Part shown: positions 39,476 to 47,594 of the stretch, piece after piece | How the letters are laid out: every line of letters starts with the position of its first letter | How positions within the stretch are numbered: the stretch's first letter is position 1 | DNA from: Alsobacter soli | Lineage (GTDB): Bacteria; Pseudomonadota; Alphaproteobacteria; Rhizobiales; Beijerinckiaceae | Reading direction: 5' to 3' | Assembly: GCF_003004785.1 (NCBI RefSeq) | Contig: NZ_PVZS01000001.1 | Span: 62,001 to 126,000 of the forward strand | Length of the DNA: 64,000 nucleotides | Notes under the pieces: generated by a model | What the model was told of the DNA's origin: nothing | Database searches by the model: none | Seen by the model: only the letters and a program-made list of their open reading frames with translations | Made by a program: the position numbers and the translations under genes

Positions 39476-39583
39476 CGTCATTGCGAGCGCAGCGAAGCAA
39501 TCCAGGGGCCGCCGGGCTCGCTTTGGCGCAAGCCAGCCCCGCCGGTCCTGGATTGCTTCGTCGCTGCGCTCCTCGCAATGACG
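39476..39583. repeat. palindromic repeat (family B, GCGAAGCAATCCAGG)
   Basis: CGTCATTGCGAGCGCAGCG with AAGCAATCCAGG is answered by CTGGATTGCTTCGTCGCTGCG and CGCAATGACG, a long inverted repeat. It ends just downstream of the flavoprotein stop. Related copies occur at 44074, 49278, 56427 and 63488, with single arms at 51264 and 56244. Confidence 0.85.
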
Positions 39584-39597
39584 ATCGAGAGGGATGG

Positions 39598-42108
39598 TCA
39601 CGCCCTCAGCCGCTCGTTGTTCGGGTCGAACGGGCTCTCCTCGATCACCGTGCAGCGGTGGTTTTGGCCCAGGATCGTGATCTCCAGCTCCTGGCCGATC
39701 TCGCCCAGGTCCGGCCGCACCATGCCGAGCGCCAGGGACTTGCCGATGCGCCAGCCATAGCCGCCCGAGGTGGAGCGGCCGATCAGCTCGCCGTTGAGCC
39801 ACAGCGGCTCGGACCCGCGCGCGTCGGCGTCCGTCACCCCGTGCACGTCCAGGGTGACGAACCGGTTCTTGAACCCCTTCTCGCGCCAGGCGACCAGGGC
39901 GTCGCGGCCCAGGAACTGCCCCTTGTTCGGATGCACGAAGCGGTCGAGCCCCGACTCCAGCGCCGCGTACTCGATGGACAGCTCGCGCGGGATGAGGCGG
40001 TAGCTCTTCTCCAGCCTCAGGCTGTCCATGGCCTTGATGCCGAAGGGCCGAATGCCGAACGGCTTCCCGGCGGCCATGAGCTTGTCGAAGATGTAGTTCT
40101 GCATCTCGATCGGGTGATGCAGCTCCCACCCGAGCTCGCCCACGAAGTTGACGCGCAGCGCCCGCGCGGTGGCCGCGCCGACCGAGATGTTTTGCCCGGA
40201 GAGCCAGGGGAAATTGGCGTTGCCCAGGTCCGTGTCCGTGAGCGTCTGCAGGACCTCGCGCGAGCGTGGCCCGGCCAGCACCAGCACGCCGTACTGGGTG
40301 GTGACCTTCTGCAGTTCCACCGAGCCGTCCCGGGGCTTCAGCCTCTGTAGGTAATCCCAGTCGTGCCGCTCGTACGCGCCGGCGCCGACCAGGTAGAAGC
40401 TCTGCGGCCCGTCGCGGAACACCGTGAACTCGCAGCGCACGCCGCCGTTCTGCGACAGCAAGTGCGTGAGCGCCAGGCGTCCGATCTTCTTCGGGATGCG
40501 GTTGGCCAGGATCGAGTCGAGCCACGCCTCGGCGCCGGGGCCGCGCACCTCGTACTTGGCGAAGGCCGACATGTCCTGCAGGCCGACATTCTCCATCACG
40601 TTGCGGCATTCCTCGCCGACGAAGGGGAAGGAGTTGGAGCGGCGGAAGCTCCAGCGCTCCTTCACCTTGCCGTCTGAGGCGGCCGGCGCGTGGTTCTCGT
40701 TGAGCAGCACGTCGTCCGTGTTGAGCTCGTTCGCCGGAACCTCGTAGCCGGGAGGCGCGAACCAGCCGGGGCGCTCCCAGCCGAACACGGAGCCGAACAC
40801 CGCGCCCAGCGCCTTCATCCGGTCATAGCAGGGGGTCTGGCGCAGCGGCCGCGCGGCGGCGCGCTCCTCGTCCGGGTAGTGGGTCGTGAAGACGTTGGCG
40901 TAGGCCTCCTCGTTCTTTTCGCGCAGGTAGCCCCGCGAGGCGTAGGGGCCGAAGCGCCGCGGGTCGACGCCCATCATGTCGATGGAGGGCTCTCCCTCCA
41001 CGATCCATTCCGCCAGCTGCCATCCGGCGCCGCCGGCCGCCGTCACGCCGAAGGAATGGCCCTCGTTCAGCCAGAAGTTCCTGAGGCCCCAGGCCGGGCC
41101 CACGATGGGGCTGCCGTCCGGCGTGTAGGCGATGGCGCCGTTGTAGACCTTCTTGATGCCGACCTCGCCGAAGGCGGGCACGCGGGCGATGGCCGTCTCG
41201 ATGTGCGGCGCGAGCCGGTCGAGGTCCTCCTGGAACAGCTCGTATTCGCTCTGCGCGTCCGGGCCGTCCACATAGCAGCAGGGCGCGCCGACCTCGTAGG
41301 GGCCAAGTAGCAGGCCGCCGGCCTCCTCGCGCATGTACCAGGACGAGTCGCTCTCCCGCAGGACGCCCATCTCGGGCAGGCCCTGGCGGCGCCGCTCCTG
41401 GATGGCCGGGTGCGGCTCCGTCACGATGTACTGGTGCTCGACCGGGATCACCGGCACGTCGAGGCCGACCATCTGGCCGGTCTTGCGGGCGAAGTTGCCC
41501 GAGGCGGAGACCACGTGCTCGCAGGTGATGTCGCCCTTGTCGGTCTTCACCAGCCACTCGCCCGTCGGCGTTTGCTCGATCCCGAGCACGGTGGTGTAGC
41601 GGTAGATCTCGGCGCCGCGGCTCCGGGCGCCCTTGGCCAGGGCCTGGGTGAGATCGGCCGGCTGGACGTAGCCGTCCTCGGGATGCTGGATGGCGCCCAG
41701 GATGCCGTCCGTCTCGCAGAGGGGCCAGATCGCCTTCACCTGCGCCGGGGTCAGCACCCGCACGTCGACGCCGATCGTCTTGGCGACGCCGGCGTAGTAC
41801 ATGAACTCGTCCCACCGCGCCTTCGTGCGGGCGAGGCGAATGTTGGAGACCTGCCTGAGGCCGACATGCTGACCCGTCTCCTCCTCCAGCGTCTTATAGA
41901 GCGCCACCGAGTACTTGTGGATCTGGCCCACCGAGTAGCTCATGTTGAACAGCGGCAGCAGGCCGGCGGCGTGCCAGGTGGAGCCCGAGGTCAGCTCCTT
42001 GCGCTCCATGAGGACCACGTCGGACCAGCCCTTGCGGGCCAGGTGATAGAGCGTCGACACGCCCACCACGCCGCCGCCGATCACGACCACGCGCGCGTGT
42101 GTTTTCAT
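39598..42108 (-). CDS. dimethylglycine/sarcosine dehydrogenase-like flavoprotein
   Basis: An 836-residue two-part enzyme. The N-terminal half is a DAO-type FAD domain with VVVIGGGVVGVSTLYHLARKG and SGSTWHAAGLLP, where His46 matches the covalent-FAD histidine of dimethylglycine dehydrogenase. The C-terminal half resembles the aminomethyltransferase (GcvT) folate-binding domain: an NVMENVGLQDMSAFAKYEVRG start and a VNFVGELGWELHHP segment. Such enzymes oxidise N-methyl groups and can pass the carbon to tetrahydrofolate. It is divergent from the MttB-family gene, which supports a role in betaine demethylation. The exact substrate (dimethylglycine, sarcosine or a related amine) is not fixed. Confidence 0.9.
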   Translation of the reverse strand: MKTHARVVVIGGGVVGVSTLYHLARKGWSDVVLMERKELTSGSTWHAAGLLPLFNMSYSVGQIHKYSVALYKTLEEETGQHVGLRQVSNIRLARTKARWDEFMYYAGVAKTIGVDVRVLTPAQVKAIWPLCETDGILGAIQHPEDGYVQPADLTQALAKGARSRGAEIYRYTTVLGIEQTPTGEWLVKTDKGDITCEHVVSASGNFARKTGQMVGLDVPVIPVEHQYIVTEPHPAIQERRRQGLPEMGVLRESDSSWYMREEAGGLLLGPYEVGAPCCYVDGPDAQSEYELFQEDLDRLAPHIETAIARVPAFGEVGIKKVYNGAIAYTPDGSPIVGPAWGLRNFWLNEGHSFGVTAAGGAGWQLAEWIVEGEPSIDMMGVDPRRFGPYASRGYLREKNEEAYANVFTTHYPDEERAAARPLRQTPCYDRMKALGAVFGSVFGWERPGWFAPPGYEVPANELNTDDVLLNENHAPAASDGKVKERWSFRRSNSFPFVGEECRNVMENVGLQDMSAFAKYEVRGPGAEAWLDSILANRIPKKIGRLALTHLLSQNGGVRCEFTVFRDGPQSFYLVGAGAYERHDWDYLQRLKPRDGSVELQKVTTQYGVLVLAGPRSREVLQTLTDTDLGNANFPWLSGQNISVGAATARALRVNFVGELGWELHHPIEMQNYIFDKLMAAGKPFGIRPFGIKAMDSLRLEKSYRLIPRELSIEYAALESGLDRFVHPNKGQFLGRDALVAWREKGFKNRFVTLDVHGVTDADARGSEPLWLNGELIGRSTSGGYGWRIGKSLALGMVRPDLGEIGQELEITILGQNHRCTVIEESPFDPNNERLRA

Positions 42109-42288
42109 GATGCAGTCCCCTCGAAGCCGCTGCTGCCGGCCAGAGGCCGGCGAATAAGCGCGACTGTCAAGGCGCGGGGCCCGCAAGGCTCACCGCCCCC
42201 CGACCCCGACTGTCGGATGCGCGTCATGGAGGATGGCGCGTTCGGTCTCCGCGCCGCTTGTAGTCTGAGCCGTCTCGCCGGGGCGGTC

Positions 42289-42413
42289 CCTCCCCTGAGG
42301 GGAGGGGGAACCGCCGAAGGCGGTGGGTGCGGAGCGCTGGGGAAGGCCCCTCCCGTCCGGCGCTGTGCGCCGTCCACCCTCCCCTGCAGGGGAGCGACGA
42401 GGCGGTCGCCGCC
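42289..42413. repeat. palindromic intergenic repeat (CCCTCCCC family)
   Basis: CCTCCCCTGAGGGGAGGGGG, then GCCGAAGGCGG, then CACCCTCCCCTGCAGGGGAG, forming nested hairpins. It occupies the middle of the 411-base divergent region between the flavoprotein gene and the MttB-family gene. The rest of that region must hold both promoters; I recognise no riboswitch or operator there. Confidence 0.7.
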
Positions 42414-42519
42414 GGACAAGTCTGCGCCGCACATGCGTGAGGCCGTGTCGCATCCCGCGCCTAGCCTGCCGCAAAGATGGTTCCGCCCCCCGGCGAACCT
42501 TGCACAGGCGAGGAACGGC

Positions 42520-44064
42520 ATGAACGACGAGGCTCAATCTCCCCGCGAGGCGAGGCGCGGTCGCGAGGCCCGTCGCGCCGCCCGGGCCCAGCGCGCGGCC
42601 GTGTCGGTTCCCTACATCAGCCGCAACATCCCGGTGGCCGACATCCTGTCGGCCGAAGGCTTGGAGATCATCGAGCGCAACGCCGAGACCATCCTGGCGG
42701 AGGTCGGCATCGAGTTCCGCGATTATCCGACCGCCCTCAAGCTGCTGAAGGACGCCGGCTGCGACATCCAGGGCGAGCGCGTCCGCTTTCCCCGCGGGCT
42801 CGCGCGCAAGCTGATCGCCACCGCGCCGAGCGACTACGTGCAGCACGCCCGCAACCCGGAGCGCAGCGTCCATATCGGCGGCAAGGACACCGTCTTCGCC
42901 CCGGTCTACGGTTCGCCCTTCGTGCACGACCTCGACAAGGGCCGGCGCTACGGCACGATCGAGGACTTCCAAAACTTCGTGAAGCTCGCCTATGCCAGCC
43001 CCTTCATGCACCACTCCGGCGGCACCGTGTGCGAGCCCGTCGACCTCCCGGTCAACAAGCGCCATCTCGAGATGGTGTACGCGCACATGCGCTATTCGGA
43101 CAAAGCCTACATGGGCTCGGTCACCCATCCCGACCGCGCCCAGGACACCGTGAACCTGTCGAAGATCCTGTTCGGCGAAGAGTTCGTCGCCAACAACACG
43201 GTGTGCACCAGCCTCATCAACGCCAACTCCCCCATGGTGTGGGACAACACCATGCTGGGCGCGGCGGAGGTCTACGCCCGCGACAACCAGGCGACCATCA
43301 TCACGCCCTTCATCCTTTCCGGCGCGATGAGCCCAGTGACCGTGGCCGGCACGCTGGCGCAGGTGCTGGCCGAGGTGCTGGCCGGCGTGTCCTTCACCCA
43401 GCTGGTGCGCCCCGGCGCGCCGGTGATCTTCGGCACCTTCGTGTCGACCCTCTCCATGCAATCGGGCGCGCCCACCTTTGGCACCCCCGAAGCGGCGCTC
43501 GCCATCTACGGCGCCGGGCAGCTGGCGCGCCGCTGCAACCTGCCCTTCCGCACCGGCGGTTCGCTGTGCGCCTCCAAGATTCCCGACGCCCAGGCGGCCT
43601 ACGAGAGCGCCCAGACACTCGTCCCCACGCTCCACGCCGGCGCCAACTTCGTGCTGCACGCGGCGGGCTGGATGGAAGGCGGGCTCGCCTCCTCCTACGA
43701 GAAGTTCGTCATGGACTGCGACCAGCTCGGCATGATGCACGTGCTGGCCAAGGGCATCGACCTCTCGGAGAACGGCCAGGGCATGGAGGCCTTCCGGGAG
43801 GTTCCTCCCGGCGGCCACTTCCTGGGCTGCGCCCACACCCAGGCCAACTTCGAGACGGCCTTCTACCGGTCGTCGGTCGCCGATAACAATTCCGTGGAGC
43901 AGTGGGAGGCCGAGGGCCGCCTGGACGCCCCCCAGCGCGCCAACGCCCTGTGGAAGAAGATGCTGGCCGAATACGAGGCCCCGCCCATCGACCCCGGCGT
44001 GGACGAGGCCTTGCGCGACTACATCGAGCGCAAGAAGGCCTCCATGCCCGACGCGACGCATTGA
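42520..44064 (+). CDS. trimethylamine methyltransferase (MttB) family protein, non-pyrrolysine
   Basis: A 514-residue member of the MttB superfamily. It shows the conserved NAETILAEVGIEF start of the domain, then SGGTVCEPVDLPVNKRHLE, the SGAMSPVTVAGTLAQVLAEVLAG barrel segment, and FRTGGSLCASKIPDAQAAYESAQT. No in-frame stop occurs, so no pyrrolysine is encoded. Non-pyrrolysine relatives in anaerobes transfer a methyl group from glycine betaine to a corrinoid protein. The first 28 residues are Arg/Ala/Glu-rich and look like an added tail. GAGGAA precedes the ATG. Its neighbours are a dimethylglycine dehydrogenase-like gene and a choline importer, so glycine betaine or a similar quaternary amine is a likely substrate. 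No corrinoid protein gene is adjacent. Confidence 0.9.
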   Translation: MNDEAQSPREARRGREARRAARAQRAAVSVPYISRNIPVADILSAEGLEIIERNAETILAEVGIEFRDYPTALKLLKDAGCDIQGERVRFPRGLARKLIATAPSDYVQHARNPERSVHIGGKDTVFAPVYGSPFVHDLDKGRRYGTIEDFQNFVKLAYASPFMHHSGGTVCEPVDLPVNKRHLEMVYAHMRYSDKAYMGSVTHPDRAQDTVNLSKILFGEEFVANNTVCTSLINANSPMVWDNTMLGAAEVYARDNQATIITPFILSGAMSPVTVAGTLAQVLAEVLAGVSFTQLVRPGAPVIFGTFVSTLSMQSGAPTFGTPEAALAIYGAGQLARRCNLPFRTGGSLCASKIPDAQAAYESAQTLVPTLHAGANFVLHAAGWMEGGLASSYEKFVMDCDQLGMMHVLAKGIDLSENGQGMEAFREVPPGGHFLGCAHTQANFETAFYRSSVADNNSVEQWEAEGRLDAPQRANALWKKMLAEYEAPPIDPGVDEALRDYIERKKASMPDATH

Positions 44065-44073
44065 CGGCTCCCC

Positions 44074-44158
44074 CGTCCTTGCAAGGAGCGAAGCGACGAA
44101 GCAATCCAGGGACCGGCGGCAGCTGCTCCTGGATTGCTTCGCTCCGCTCGCAAGGACG
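44074..44158. repeat. palindromic repeat (family B)
   Basis: CGTCCTTGCAAGGAGCG with AAGCAATCCAGGG is answered by CTGGATTGCTTCGCTCCGCTCGCAAGGACG. It lies directly after the MttB-family gene. The following 130 bases to choX show no gene. Confidence 0.8.
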
Positions 44159-44289
44159 GAGTCTCTCGCTTTGGTTGTGGGGCTTGGCCGCCTCGCGCAT
44201 CGCCGCCGACCCCTTTTCCATGACGGCTTTGTGATCCACGATGCGCGCCACCGCCGCGCTTGAGGCGGGAAGCTGACTTGGAGCACCCG

Positions 44290-45246
44290 ATGCGTTTCGA
44301 CCGCCTCGCTTTGTCCTTCGCCGCCCTTTTCGCCGCCCTTTTCGCCGCCACCACGCTGGCCGCCGCGGCCGAGCCCGCCTCCTGCAAGACGGTGCGCTTC
44401 TCCGACGTCGGCTGGACCGACATCACCGCCACCACGGCGGCGACCTCCCTGGTGCTGCAGGGCCTGGGCTACACGCCCAAGACCGAGGTGCTCTCGGTGC
44501 CGGTCACCTACACGTCCATGAAGAACAAGAACATCGACGTGTTCCTGGGCAACTGGATGCCCACCATGGAGGCCGACCGGAAGCCCTATGTGGACGACAA
44601 GTCCGTCGAGGTCGTCGGCGTCAACCTGGAGGGCGCCAAGTACACGCTGGCTGTGCCAGCCTATACCTATGAGGCCGGGCTCAAAACCTTCGCCGACATC
44701 GTCAAGTTCGAGAAGCCGCTGAACGGCAAGATCTACGGCATCGAGCCGGGCAACGACGGCAACCGGCTGATCCTCGACATGATCAAGGACAACAAGTTCG
44801 ACGTGAAGGGCTTCGAGCTCGTCGAGTCGAGCGAGCAGGGCATGCTGGCCCAGGTGGAGCGCGCCACCAAGCGCAAGGAGCCCATCGTGTTCCTGGGCTG
44901 GGAACCCCACCCCATGAACACCAAGTACCAGATCAAGTACCTGGAGGGCGGCGACGACATCTTCGGCCCGAACCTCGGCGGCGCCACCATCTACACCAAT
45001 GTCCGCGCCAACTACCTCGCCGAGTGCCCGAATGTCGGCCAGCTGCTGAAGAACCTCAAGTTTACCCTGCAGATGGAGAACGAGATCATGGGCTCTATCC
45101 TGTTCGACAAGCAGGAGGCCGACAAGGCCGCCGGCGACTGGCTGAAGGCACACCCGGCCGTGCTCGACGCCTGGCTGAAGGACGTCTCCACGCTCGACGG
45201 CAAGCCCGGCCTGCCTGCCGTGAAGGCCTCGCTCGGCATCAAGTAA
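44290..45246 (+). CDS. choX: choline ABC transporter substrate-binding protein
   Basis: A 318-residue periplasmic binding protein with a signal peptide (FDRLALSFAALFAALFAATTLAAAA). The mature part closely resembles ChoX of Sinorhizobium meliloti. Aromatic residues for a quaternary-ammonium cage occur in FSDVGWTDITATT, FLGNWMPTMEAD, VPAYTYEAG and FLGWEPHPMN, and YGIEPGNDGNRLILDMI is also shared. GGAG precedes the ATG. It is followed by the permease and ATPase genes, forming choXWV. Confidence 0.93.
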   Translation: MRFDRLALSFAALFAALFAATTLAAAAEPASCKTVRFSDVGWTDITATTAATSLVLQGLGYTPKTEVLSVPVTYTSMKNKNIDVFLGNWMPTMEADRKPYVDDKSVEVVGVNLEGAKYTLAVPAYTYEAGLKTFADIVKFEKPLNGKIYGIEPGNDGNRLILDMIKDNKFDVKGFELVESSEQGMLAQVERATKRKEPIVFLGWEPHPMNTKYQIKYLEGGDDIFGPNLGGATIYTNVRANYLAECPNVGQLLKNLKFTLQMENEIMGSILFDKQEADKAAGDWLKAHPAVLDAWLKDVSTLDGKPGLPAVKASLGIK

Positions 45247-45270
45247 GGAGACGCGTTCGGATCTCCCGGC

Positions 45271-45379
45271 CGTCATCCCCGGCGGCGCGCAGCGCCGGGA
45301 AGGGCCCCAGGAGACCGGGCGCCAGGCCGCCCCTGGATCCCCGCCCTTTCGCGGCTAAGCCGCTCCGGCCGGGTATGAA
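45271..45379. repeat. REP-type palindromic repeat (family A)
   Basis: CGTCATCCCCGGCGG through internal GGATCC arms to CCGGCCGGGTATGAAG. It is located between choX and choW, inside the transporter operon, and may stabilise the more abundant choX message. Confidence 0.8.
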
Positions 45380-45397
45380 GGCCGCGGAGGAAGAGCC

Positions 45398-46249
45398 ATG
45401 GAGCGCTGGTTCACGGGGACCAAGATCCCCCTCGGCAAGTGGATGGAGACCGCCGTCGGCGCGCTGAACGATCACGCGCAGGCGGTGTTCGACGCCATCT
45501 CGGCCGGCCTCGGCGCCGTCACCATGGCCTTCACCGCCGCGCTGCTGTGGTGCCCGCCGCTGCTGCTGATCGTAGCCTTCGCGGGCCTGGCCTACGCGCT
45601 CCACCGCTCCTGGGCGCTGTCGCTCTTCATCGCGCTGGCCTTCGCGCTCGTCGCCAACCTGGGCTACTGGAAGCCCACCATGGAGACGCTCTCCCTGGTG
45701 CTCTTCGCCACGCTCACCTGCGTCGTCATCGGCGTGCCGATCGGCATCGCGGCCGCGCACCGGGCCTGGCTCTACACGGCCATCCGCCCCGTGCTCGACC
45801 TGATGCAGACCATCCCGACCTTCGTGTACCTGATCCCCACCCTGATCCTGTTCGGACTTGGCGTCGTACCGGGCCTCATCTCCACCGTGATCTTCGCCAT
45901 TCCGGCGCCGATCCGCCTCACCTATCTGGGCGTGTCCTCCGTCCCGAAACAGCTGGTCGAGGCCGGCGAAAGCTTCGGCGCCACCCGGCGCCAGCTGCTC
46001 TGGAAGGTGGAGCTGCCCTACGCGCTGCCGACCATCATGGCCGGCGTCACCCAGTGCATCATGCTGAGCCTGTCCATGGTGGTGATCGCCGCCCTGGTCG
46101 GCGCCGACGGCCTCGGCAAGCCGGTCGTGCGCGCCCTGAACTCGGTGAACGTGGCGATGGGCTTCGAGGCCGGGCTCGCCATCGTGATCCTGGCCATCGT
46201 GCTCGACCGCGTGTTCAAGCAACCCGAGCGCAGGCGGCCCCGCCCATGA
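45398..46249 (+). CDS. choW: choline ABC transporter permease
   Basis: A 283-residue inner-membrane protein of the ProW/OpuAB family with about six or seven helices. The EAA loop is visible as LVEAGESFGATRRQLLWKVELPYALPTI. A long N-terminal segment (WFTGTKIPLGKWMETAVGAL) precedes the first helix, as in ChoW and ProW. Its stop overlaps the start of the ATPase gene by four bases. Confidence 0.93.
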   Translation: MERWFTGTKIPLGKWMETAVGALNDHAQAVFDAISAGLGAVTMAFTAALLWCPPLLLIVAFAGLAYALHRSWALSLFIALAFALVANLGYWKPTMETLSLVLFATLTCVVIGVPIGIAAAHRAWLYTAIRPVLDLMQTIPTFVYLIPTLILFGLGVVPGLISTVIFAIPAPIRLTYLGVSSVPKQLVEAGESFGATRRQLLWKVELPYALPTIMAGVTQCIMLSLSMVVIAALVGADGLGKPVVRALNSVNVAMGFEAGLAIVILAIVLDRVFKQPERRRPRP

Positions 46250-47445
46250 CCGCCGACGCCGCCGTCGAATTCCGCAACGTCGACATCATCTTCGGCGACC
46301 GCCCAAAGGAGGCTCTGCGCCTCCTCGACGAGGGCAGGACGCGCGCCGAGATCCAGGCCTCCTGCGGCCAGGTGCTCGGCGTGGCGGGCGCCAGCCTCCA
46401 GGTGCAGGAGGGCGAGATCTGCGTGCTCATGGGCCTGTCCGGCTCCGGCAAGTCCACCCTGCTGCGCGCCGTGAACGGCCTCAACAAGGTGACGCGCGGC
46501 GAGGTCCTCGTGCGCCACGGCGGCCGCATGGTGGACGTCGCCTCCGCCGACCCCGACACGCTACGCGGCGTGCGCACGAAGAGCGTCGCCATGGTGTTCC
46601 AGCAGTTCGCCCTGCTGCCCTGGCGCACGGTGGCCGAGAACGTCGGCTTCGGGCTCGAGCTGCGCGGTGTCCCCAGGGCCGAGCGCGACCGCATCGTGGC
46701 CGAGAAGCTGAAGATGGTCGCCCTGGACGCCTGGGCGGACCGCTACGCCGACGAGCTCTCCGGCGGCATGCAGCAGCGCGTCGGCCTCGCCCGCGCCTTC
46801 GCCACGGACGCAGACATCCTGCTGATGGACGAGCCCTTCTCGGCGCTCGATCCGCTCATCCGCACCAAGCTCCAGGACGAGCTGCTGGACCTGCAGCGCA
46901 ACCTGAAGAAGACGATCCTCTTCGTCAGCCACGACCTCGACGAGGCCCTTAAGCTCGGCCGCCACATCGCCATCATGGAAAGCGGCCGCATCGTCCAGTT
47001 CGGCGCGCCGGAGGACATCGTGCTGCGCCCCGCGGACGACTACGTCCGCGAGTTCGTCGCCCATGTGAACCCGCTCAGCGTGCTCACCGCCTACAACGTC
47101 ATGCGCGACTCGCGCGACCTGGAGACCGCCGGAGACGGCTGGGTCTGGCTCGACCGCCGCCGCACGACGCGCTTCCGGATCGACGGGGACCGCAAGGTCA
47201 CCGCCGCCGAACGCGACGGCGCCCCCGCCCGCTGGCAGGACTGCCTCGGCCATCCCGAGGCCTGGGCGAAGGACGCCCCCCTCGCCTTCTGGGCCCGCCA
47301 GGACACGCCACTGCGCGACGTCATGGTCGCCATGCAGCACAACGCCGCCCCCGTCGCCGTCTTCGACGCCGCCGACCGCTTCGTGGGCGCCATCGGCGTC
47401 CGCGACGCCCTCGCGGGCGTGCTGCGGAGGAGCGAGGCGGAGTAG
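46246..47445 (+). CDS. choV: choline ABC transporter ATP-binding protein
   Basis: A 399-residue ATPase of the ProV/OpuAA family. The N-terminus has the family-typical region FGDRPKEALRLLDEGRTRAEI, then Walker A GLSGSGKST, Q-loop QQFALLPWRT, signature LSGGMQQR, Walker B ILLMDEPFSALD and H-loop VSHDLDEA. The C-terminal 120 residues contain a CBS-like region ending AVFDAADRFVGAIG, which in ProV-type ATPases senses osmotic or ionic state. It completes the choXWV importer. Confidence 0.93.
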   Translation: MTADAAVEFRNVDIIFGDRPKEALRLLDEGRTRAEIQASCGQVLGVAGASLQVQEGEICVLMGLSGSGKSTLLRAVNGLNKVTRGEVLVRHGGRMVDVASADPDTLRGVRTKSVAMVFQQFALLPWRTVAENVGFGLELRGVPRAERDRIVAEKLKMVALDAWADRYADELSGGMQQRVGLARAFATDADILLMDEPFSALDPLIRTKLQDELLDLQRNLKKTILFVSHDLDEALKLGRHIAIMESGRIVQFGAPEDIVLRPADDYVREFVAHVNPLSVLTAYNVMRDSRDLETAGDGWVWLDRRRTTRFRIDGDRKVTAAERDGAPARWQDCLGHPEAWAKDAPLAFWARQDTPLRDVMVAMQHNAAPVAVFDAADRFVGAIGVRDALAGVLRRSEAE

Positions 47446-47452
47446 ACTCCGC

Positions 47453-47587
47453 CGTCATCCCCGGCGGCCTGCGCAGCAGTCCCGGAAGGGGATCCAGGCG
47501 CTTGGGCATAAGTCCCGCGCGCGCCGGCGCGTGCTGCCCTGGATCCCCTTCCCCTCCGCGGCTGCGCCGCTCCGGCCGGGGATGACG
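47453..47587. repeat. REP-type palindromic repeat (family A)
   Basis: CGTCATCCCCGGCGGCCTG to CGGCCGGGGATGACG with GGATCC-containing inner arms, between the convergent choV and betA genes, where it could end both transcripts. Confidence 0.85.
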
Positions 47588-47594
47588 GCGACAA

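Noticed and set aside
39303-39583. Clustered repeats considered as a CRISPR array
   Set aside because: The elements are long inverted repeats of two different families, not evenly spaced direct repeats, and no cas gene is present.
42109-42519. Cobalamin riboswitch upstream of the MttB-family gene
   Set aside because: No B12-box-like conserved core was recognised; the hairpins present belong to the CCCTCCCC repeat.
42520-44064. Possible pyrrolysine (amber) readthrough in the MttB homologue
   Set aside because: The frame is continuous for 514 residues with a single terminal stop, so no pyrrolysine codon is used.
42190-45276. A 1028-residue open frame antisense to the MttB-family and choX genes
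   Set aside because: It spans two well-supported genes and a repeat on the other strand, has shadow-frame composition and shows no domain.
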